Positions 61,841-64,000 of a stretch of DNA of 64,000 nt are shown piece by piece. The first letter of the stretch is position 1; every line of letters begins with the position of its first letter. This DNA is from Spirochaeta cellobiosiphila DSM 17781 (GTDB taxonomy: Bacteria; Spirochaetota; Spirochaetia; DSM-17781): positions 304,876 to 368,875 of the forward strand of contig NZ_KE384556.1 of NCBI RefSeq assembly GCF_000426705.1, read 5' to 3'. Below the pieces are notes generated by a model. It saw nothing but the letters and a program-made list of their open reading frames with translations, was not told where the DNA came from and ran no database searches. A program made the position numbers and the translations under genes.

Positions 61841-61859
61841 AATGATACAGCTAGACCTT
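61822..61859 (-). terminator. Peroxiredoxin terminator, embedded in the opposing gene
   Basis: On the minus strand AAGGTCTA (61852-61859) pairs with TAGACCTT (61828-61835), followed by TTTTT (61823-61827) inside the C-terminal lysine codons of the J-domain gene. Confidence 0.8.
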
Positions 61860-61880
61860 GAACACAATATATAGAGGCTA

Positions 61881-62456
61881 TTACCCTTTTGTAAGAAATT
61901 CCTTTCCAGGTGTCCACCCACAGGGAACAAGCTTTCCTTCTGCTTCATTTTTAAAGACTTCGAGTGTTCGTAGAACCTCGTCTACGTTTCGTCCACCTTC
62001 ACCATGATTAACATGTGCAGCTTTAAGAGTTCCTTCTGGATCAATAATAAAAGTACCTCTCCAAGCAACACCCTTTTCATCATCATAAATACCATAGGCA
62101 GCACTAATCTCACCTGTTTTATCAGAGGCATGAGGATGCTCTAATCTACCTAAATCTTTACGGTCCTGCCATGCAAGATGAGAGAATACTGAGTCGCAAG
62201 AACAAGCTACTAATTCAGCACCTAATTCCTTAAACTTAGGATATAGTTCATTAAACCTTTTGATTTCTGTCGGACAAACAAATGTGAAGTCTAAGGGATA
62301 AAAATATAGAACAGTCCACTTGCCAGCAGCCTTGATCTCTTCTAGAGAAACCTTTCCAAAACGGTCAAGACCCTCCCCTTCTGCTAATACAGCTTCCATT
62401 TCAAAGTTGGGAGCAGGTTTTCCAACCTTTGCTTCTGTGTAATATGCTTCAGACAT
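61881..62456 (-). CDS. 2-Cys peroxiredoxin
   Basis: A 191-residue typical 2-Cys (AhpC/Prx1-type) peroxidase. The peroxidatic Cys is in DFTFVCPTEIKRFNELYPKF and the resolving Cys in KLVPCGWTPG near the C-terminus. It detoxifies peroxides in the cytoplasm as a dimer or decamer. GGAGG precedes the ATG. A PerR/Fur-like palindrome sits in its promoter region. No ahpF gene adjoins, so reduction is probably by thioredoxin. Confidence 0.93.
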   Translation of the reverse strand: MSEAYYTEAKVGKPAPNFEMEAVLAEGEGLDRFGKVSLEEIKAAGKWTVLYFYPLDFTFVCPTEIKRFNELYPKFKELGAELVACSCDSVFSHLAWQDRKDLGRLEHPHASDKTGEISAAYGIYDDEKGVAWRGTFIIDPEGTLKAAHVNHGEGGRNVDEVLRTLEVFKNEAEGKLVPCGWTPGKEFLTKG

Positions 62457-62479
62457 TTACAGTTTTCCTCCATTTAGTT

Positions 62480-62498
62480 AATAGTAATAATTACTATT
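62480..62498. promoter_or_regulatory. Fur/PerR-like palindrome upstream of the peroxiredoxin gene
   Basis: AATAGTAAT-A-ATTACTATT is a perfect 19-bp palindrome with the 7-1-7 geometry of Fur-family boxes (PerR consensus TTATAAT-N-ATTATAA). It lies 24-42 bp before the start codon. Peroxide control by a PerR-like repressor is inferred. Confidence 0.6.
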
Positions 62499-62603
62499 TA
62501 TCAAATAAATGAACTTTTGAAAAGGCTTTTTAGGAATTATTATTAATTATCATAAACTTTGTACTTCTTTACCAGAGGAATAAAAAAGACTACACTAGCT
62601 ACC

Positions 62604-63116
62604 ATGGCTCTTAACATTGTATTAGTGGAACCCGAGATCCCTCAAAACACGGGAAATATCGCAAGAACTTGTGCTGCCTTGGGGGTGACTCTTCATTTGA
62701 TTGAACCCTTAGGATTTAAAATAGATGAAAAGCAAGTACGCAGGGCTGGATTGGATTATTGGCCTTATCTGACTTTACATACCTATCCTAATTTGGATGA
62801 TTTTTTTGCCAAGAATCCAGGAATCTATTATATGGCCACAACTAAAGCTGAACATACTTATTCAGATCCCCAGTATAGCCAGGATCAAGATGTGTATTTA
62901 ATGTTTGGTAAGGAAAGCGCTGGCTTACCTGAAGAATTGCTAGTACAACATAGACAAAATTGTGTAAGAATCCCTATGAAAGAAGTAGCAAGATCACTGA
63001 ATTTGTCTAATGCAGTAGCTATCATGTCCTATGAAGTTATGCGTCAATGGAACTTTCCTACCTTGGAAGAGGAAGGACAATTACATAGACTAAAGTGGAA
63101 TGACGAGGGTAAATAA
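62604..63116 (+). CDS. trmL: tRNA (cytidine/uridine-34 2'-O)-methyltransferase
   Basis: A 170-residue SPOUT-class methyltransferase that modifies the wobble base of tRNA-Leu. NIVLVEPEIPQNTGNIARTC, the knot motif LMFGKESAGLP and IPMKEVARSLNLSNAVAIMS are diagnostic. The frame opens at TTG 62559, but the family N-terminus begins at ATG 62604. No strong ribosome site is visible. Directly followed by proC with no spacer. Confidence 0.94.
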   Translation: MALNIVLVEPEIPQNTGNIARTCAALGVTLHLIEPLGFKIDEKQVRRAGLDYWPYLTLHTYPNLDDFFAKNPGIYYMATTKAEHTYSDPQYSQDQDVYLMFGKESAGLPEELLVQHRQNCVRIPMKEVARSLNLSNAVAIMSYEVMRQWNFPTLEEEGQLHRLKWNDEGK

Positions 63117-63911
63117 ATGATAAAAATTGGTGTAATCGGATTTGGCAATATGGGCGAAGCCCTAACAGCGGGTATGATTAAAAATCTGGACCCTTTTGAA
63201 CTTTTAGTATGTTCACGCAGTAAGCCATCAGTACAAAAAGCCAGTGAATCCTATAACGCAAAGATATATAGTGACCCTTGTGATTTAGTTGAGGCATCTG
63301 ACTTTATCATACTCAGTATTAAGCCCCAAGATATGATTCCCATGTTAGAAAAAATAAGCCCCTATTGTGACAATAAAAAGGGAATTATATCTGTCGCAGC
63401 AGGGATAAAATTATCTCTATTACGAGACTATATCAAAGAAGCCTCCCTAAGTCGCTTTATGCCCAATCTGGCAGCTAAAGTGGGCTCCAGCCCTGTTGCT
63501 GTATCCTTTCCTGATGATACAAATCAGAACTTTAAAGATAAAGCTCTAAGTTTTGCCAGTGCTGTTGGCAAAGCCTATGAGATGAAAGAAGAGCTAATAT
63601 CGGCTTTTATCGGAATATCCGGTTCAGGAATAGCCTACCTCTTTGATGTTATTCATGGCTTGGCTTTAGGTGGAACCAGAGAAGGTTTGGCATATAGCAA
63701 AAGTCTGGAAATTGTTTTAGACACTATGGAAGGAGCTGCAAAAGTTCTTAAATCTAATGAGGAAAATCCTGCAGCCATGTTAAGCAAAGTCACCTCTCCT
63801 GCTGGTACAACTATTGAAGGAGTCAAGGCCTTGGCAGAAGGTAAATTACAAGATACATTGATGGAAGCCGTTCACCGTGCTGCAACCAGATCAAGAGAAT
63901 TGGAAGGATAG
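63117..63911 (+). CDS. proC: Pyrroline-5-carboxylate reductase
   Basis: Last step of proline synthesis, reducing P5C with NAD(P)H. The 264 residues fit. IGVIGFGNMGEALTAGMI is the nucleotide motif; SRFMPNLAAKVGSSPVAVS and the C-terminal KVTSPAGTTIEGVKALAEG are typical. It starts at the base after the trmL stop and is 6 bp before serS. Confidence 0.95.
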   Translation: MIKIGVIGFGNMGEALTAGMIKNLDPFELLVCSRSKPSVQKASESYNAKIYSDPCDLVEASDFIILSIKPQDMIPMLEKISPYCDNKKGIISVAAGIKLSLLRDYIKEASLSRFMPNLAAKVGSSPVAVSFPDDTNQNFKDKALSFASAVGKAYEMKEELISAFIGISGSGIAYLFDVIHGLALGGTREGLAYSKSLEIVLDTMEGAAKVLKSNEENPAAMLSKVTSPAGTTIEGVKALAEGKLQDTLMEAVHRAATRSRELEG

Positions 63912-63917
63912 AAAATT

Positions 63918-64000
63918 ATGCTGGATTTAAAATTTATAAAAGAAAATATTGATGCTGTAAAAGCCAATATACAAGCAAGAAACATGTCAGCAGATGCAGA
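63918..64000 (+). CDS. serS: Seryl-tRNA synthetase, N-terminal part (partial)
   Basis: The gene starts with ATG 63918 after AAGGATAG and runs off the window. The first 27 residues (MLDLKFIKENIDAVKANIQA and onward) match the start of the coiled-coil arm of SerRS. Confidence 0.85.
   Translation, partial: MLDLKFIKENIDAVKANIQARNMSADA

Noticed and set aside
1-64000. tRNA, rRNA, insertion sequences or prophage genes
   Set aside because: I looked in every intergenic gap and saw no cloverleaf-like sequence, transposase or phage gene; a covariance-model search would be needed to exclude small RNAs.

Overview
The window looks like chromosomal sequence from an AT-rich, motile Gram-negative bacterium with an outer membrane. 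The overall flavour of the proteins best fits a free-living spirochaete (Spirochaetales). This is inferred from the flagellar chaperones, the methyl-accepting chemotaxis protein, a TPR/POTRA/beta-barrel outer-membrane protein and general family resemblance, not from a marker gene. No rRNA, tRNA, insertion sequence or CRISPR array was seen. The window ends inside genes on both sides (a sugar ABC ATPase on the left, serS on the right).

Left part (1-13.4 kb) is sugar catabolism. A minus-strand regulon, araB-araA-araD-LacI repressor-chvE-ABC ATPase, imports and uses L-arabinose. Two near-identical 13-bp sites, one over the araB promoter and one ahead of chvE, are probable operators. Divergent from araB is a four-gene unit: class III aminotransferase, class II aldolase with a degenerate second domain, TetR repressor and FGGY sugar kinase. 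It looks like an undescribed catabolic cassette with a putative TetR operator in its 5' leader. It converges on an unusual group: a metal-binding-protein-like secreted protein without metal ligands, followed by a split chromate-type transporter.

The middle (13.5-37.3 kb) mixes housekeeping and accessory genes: msrC, leuA, a KamA/EpmB-like radical SAM enzyme, cysE, a lipoprotein hydrolase, a MerR/SDR pair, a SPOR protein-coaE-polA-flgN-like-fliS operon, a propeller/NodB pseudo-deacetylase, a GHKL-HDOD fusion, arginine deiminase, a chemoreceptor, a SlyD-like isomerase and a TetR/SDR pair. leuA is preceded by a complete ribosome-mediated attenuator: a 29-residue leader peptide with nine leucines, mutually exclusive hairpins and an intrinsic terminator. 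The convergent gap at 22.0-22.4 kb holds four palindromes whose centres are exactly 22 bp apart.

From 37.6 to 46.3 kb one minus-strand operon joins a voltage-gated-type K+ channel, DUF4178 and tandem DUF350 proteins, two small membrane proteins, membrane-anchored spermidine synthase, AdoMet decarboxylase and a secreted trypsin-like protease with about 14 ankyrin repeats. It is a candidate polyamine-linked envelope-stress system. A split permease pair, an aminopeptidase and a MATE exporter follow.

The right part (50-64 kb) is mainly housekeeping: rhomboid, ald-lrp, trpS, Nudix, prfA-prmC-rel, tpx, an outer-membrane protein, a J-domain protein, a peroxiredoxin, trmL-proC-serS. trpS also has a leader peptide, with three consecutive Trp codons and competing hairpins. 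Two amino-acid-specific leader peptides in one window suggest this lineage uses ribosome-mediated leader control widely.
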